Positions 6,131 through 7,762 of a stretch of 7,762 nt of DNA are shown here, piece by piece (position 1 is the stretch's first letter; each line of letters begins with the position of its first letter). Below the pieces are notes generated by a model. It worked only from the letters and a program-made list of their open reading frames with translations. It made no database searches and was not told where the DNA came from. Both the position numbers and the translations under genes were made by a program. The stretch is from Myxococcota bacterium (GTDB lineage: Bacteria; Myxococcota_C; UBA6777): contig CAUJFU010000214.1 of assembly GCA_963169055.1 (NCBI GenBank), positions 1 through 7,762 of the forward strand. Reading direction: 5' to 3'.

Positions 6131-7303
6131 ATGTTGCTCCAACCCTGCTTTTTTCACAAGCACCCCACACCCACCGCTCTTTCCTCTCAGGTCGGGTGGT
6201 GGGCTTTCTGCGTGTCGCTCGTTGCCTGTGTGCCTCTATTTGTCTGTATGTCGCTGGCCTCCTCCGTCGAGGCTCGATCGACCGCTTGGAGACAAGGCGA
6301 TCTCGCAGCGGCCCAGCGCTACGCAGCGGGCCGTCCTCTTCTTGTGCAAGTCTCGGCAGCGTGGTGTTCGCCTTGCAACCAACTTCACCGTGAAGTCCAC
6401 GATACCCCTGCAATCCTTCCATTTCTCCAACGCGCTGTTGGCCTCCGCATCGACTTCGACACCCCCCAAGGCCAAGCGATCACTCGACGCTACGCGATCC
6501 TCGATCTCCCTACACTTCTTCTTCTCGATGCAACAGGTCAAGAGATCGGAAGACTCCAAGGGTACAACGGAAAAGAAGCCTATCTACGGCGCCTTCACGC
6601 CCTATTCCAACAGCACAATGAAGTCCTCTCCCTCCAAACACTCCGAACGCAGCGCTCTCTTACCCCCCACGAACAACTCCGCCTTGCCCGAGCCTTGCTC
6701 GTTCGTGGAAAACACCCACAAGCCTACGCCCTCTTGCGCCCTCTGCTTTTTCAGCCCTCTTCCGTTGGGCAAGATGCCACGCGGCTCTGGGGACGTTGGC
6801 TGCTGCGCGTCCAAAAACGCCCCATCGAAGCCGAAGCCCACTTTCAGCGCGCTGCTCGCACTTACGCAAACACCCCTGCCTTCGGCGGCTTCCTCTACTG
6901 GCAAGCCAACAGCCTCCATCAACAAAACCAAACCTCCCAAGCCATCGCTCTTTTCACTCAATGGGCGCAACGTTCCCCCCACGATAGCCTCCCCCCCATG
7001 CTGCTTGCAGACTTTCTACTCCACCACCGACTCTCCCCTGACCGCTCCTTCACCGCCATCCAACAAGCCTTCCGACGCCTTCCCCCCCACACTCCCCTTT
7101 ACAAAAAACGCGCACCTTGGCTGTTTTATCTCTCCGCCCAGTACCACCAGCGCCAAGGACACCTCCTCCAAGCCCACAACGCCCTCCGACAAGCTCTCCA
7201 GCTCTCCCCTCACACCGCCATCTACCAAAACTTCGTGCGGCAGCTTCCCCCCCTCCCGCCGTCCTCTGCCCTCCACACCACACCACACAAACCAAAACCC
7301 TAA
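6131..7303 (+). CDS. Exported thioredoxin-fold protein with C-terminal TPR-like repeats
   Basis: 390 residues; ATG with a strong AGGAAGG site. Residues 22-48 form a hydrophobic export segment ending SSVEA, a plausible signal peptidase I site; it could also stay as an anchor. Residues about 52-160 are a thioredoxin fold: LLVQVSAAWCSPC with active-site Cys79 and Cys82, then a strand (LRIDFD), the cis-proline site LPT (Pro127), and LLLLDATGQEIGRLQGY. Residues about 176-365 look all-helical with roughly five TPR-like helix pairs, for example QLRLARALLVRGKHPQAYALL and YHQRQGHLLQAHNALRQALQ. The tail is Pro-rich. Cys79 and Cys82 are the only cysteines after the export segment. Expected activity is thiol-disulfide exchange outside the cytoplasm, with the TPR part binding a partner protein; the partner is unknown. 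The next gene, 22 bases on, codes for a Cys-rich lipoprotein, a plausible folding client (inference). It is not a classical DsbA or DsbD by architecture. Confidence 0.88.
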   Translation: MLLQPCFFHKHPTPTALSSQVGWWAFCVSLVACVPLFVCMSLASSVEARSTAWRQGDLAAAQRYAAGRPLLVQVSAAWCSPCNQLHREVHDTPAILPFLQRAVGLRIDFDTPQGQAITRRYAILDLPTLLLLDATGQEIGRLQGYNGKEAYLRRLHALFQQHNEVLSLQTLRTQRSLTPHEQLRLARALLVRGKHPQAYALLRPLLFQPSSVGQDATRLWGRWLLRVQKRPIEAEAHFQRAARTYANTPAFGGFLYWQANSLHQQNQTSQAIALFTQWAQRSPHDSLPPMLLADFLLHHRLSPDRSFTAIQQAFRRLPPHTPLYKKRAPWLFYLSAQYHQRQGHLLQAHNALRQALQLSPHTAIYQNFVRQLPPLPPSSALHTTPHKPKP

Positions 7304-7325
7304 CAGCCCCATAAGAGATATCGCC

Positions 7326-7762
7326 ATGCGCCCTTTACCGTTCCGTGCTTTTCTTTTCGCCACCCTGCTGCTCTGCCTTTGGGCCTGCTCACCTTCTCCT
7401 GCGCCTCCGCCTTGTACCTCTTCTACCGACTGCCCCAACGCCACCTGCGATCTTGCCCTTGGCTTCTGCCTTTCCAACCCGCCCAAAACAACTCCCCAAC
7501 AGACCACCTTCCCCACCGGCAAGCCCACCCCCTGCCTCAACAACACCCACTGCCCGCTCGATCATCACTGCAAAGACGGCTTGTGTACCGCACAGTGCAG
7601 CGCAGAAGACGACTGTTCACAAGAACAGGAATCTTGCTTGCGCACGCGCTTTTGTGGCCGATGCACCCAACACAGCGACTGCTTCTCTGGTCTCTCTTGC
7701 CAAGTAGGGCGCTGCGTCCCTTGCTCACAAGACGCCTCATGCGATAGCACAGTATACTGCGA
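7326..7762 (+). CDS. Cys-rich lipoprotein, 5' part (runs off the window end)
   Basis: From the ATG at 7326 the frame stays open for 145 codons to the window edge. Residues 1-21 are a lipoprotein signal peptide: Arg at 2 and 7, a hydrophobic stretch FLFATLLLCLWAC, and lipobox LWAC with Cys21 as the lipid site. Ser follows, which fits outer-membrane sorting. After a short Pro-rich spacer come five four-Cys modules starting at Cys30, Cys70, Cys91, Cys113 and Cys133. Every one begins C-x5-C, and the second and fourth have exactly C-x5-C-x5-C-x4-C, the same spacing as residues 34-51 of the large lipoprotein. A Pro/Thr-rich linker (49-69) separates modules 1 and 2. The gap to the preceding stop is 22 bases with a weak AGAGA 8 bases before the ATG, so co-transcription with the thioredoxin-like gene is likely. 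Function unknown; the rest of the protein, possibly with MopE-type motifs, lies outside the window. Confidence 0.85.
   Translation, partial: MRPLPFRAFLFATLLLCLWACSPSPAPPPCTSSTDCPNATCDLALGFCLSNPPKTTPQQTTFPTGKPTPCLNNTHCPLDHHCKDGLCTAQCSAEDDCSQEQESCLRTRFCGRCTQHSDCFSGLSCQVGRCVPCSQDASCDSTVYC

Overview
This window looks like a chromosomal piece of a Gram-negative, probably Myxococcota-type (deltaproteobacterial) genome. The main reason is that two encoded lipoproteins carry cysteine-rich modules (MopE-type CDGxDNDCDG motifs and C-x5-C-x5-C-x4-C modules) that I know mainly from such bacteria. Base composition is moderately GC-rich, and the plus strand is rich in C and A. The assignment is inferred from protein style only; there is no rRNA or marker gene here.

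Layout. (1) Positions 2-667, plus strand: the 3' end of a gene whose product resembles the beta-propeller-like C-terminus of the next gene. (2) 776-4846, plus: a 1356-residue lipoprotein. It has a lipobox, one small four-Cys module, eleven MopE-type motifs in four blocks, and a cysteine-free C-terminal half with seven propeller-like repeats. (3) 4949-5992, minus, convergent with (2): a membrane-anchored S49 peptidase (SppA) with an intact Ser/Lys pair 52 residues apart. (4) 6131-7303, plus, divergent from sppA across a short shared promoter region: an exported thioredoxin-fold protein with a WCSPC active site and TPR-like helical repeats. (5) 7326 to the window end, plus, 22 bases after (4): the 5' part of another Cys-rich lipoprotein. 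It runs off the window edge with no stop codon.

How the genes may fit together (inference). The window codes for exported, very cysteine-rich lipoproteins, an exported thiol-disulfide protein that could help fold them, and a peptidase family that removes spent signal peptides. This reads as a cell-envelope or surface-protein neighbourhood. I see no mobile element, CRISPR array, tRNA or rRNA, and no gene-free stretch longer than about 140 bases.
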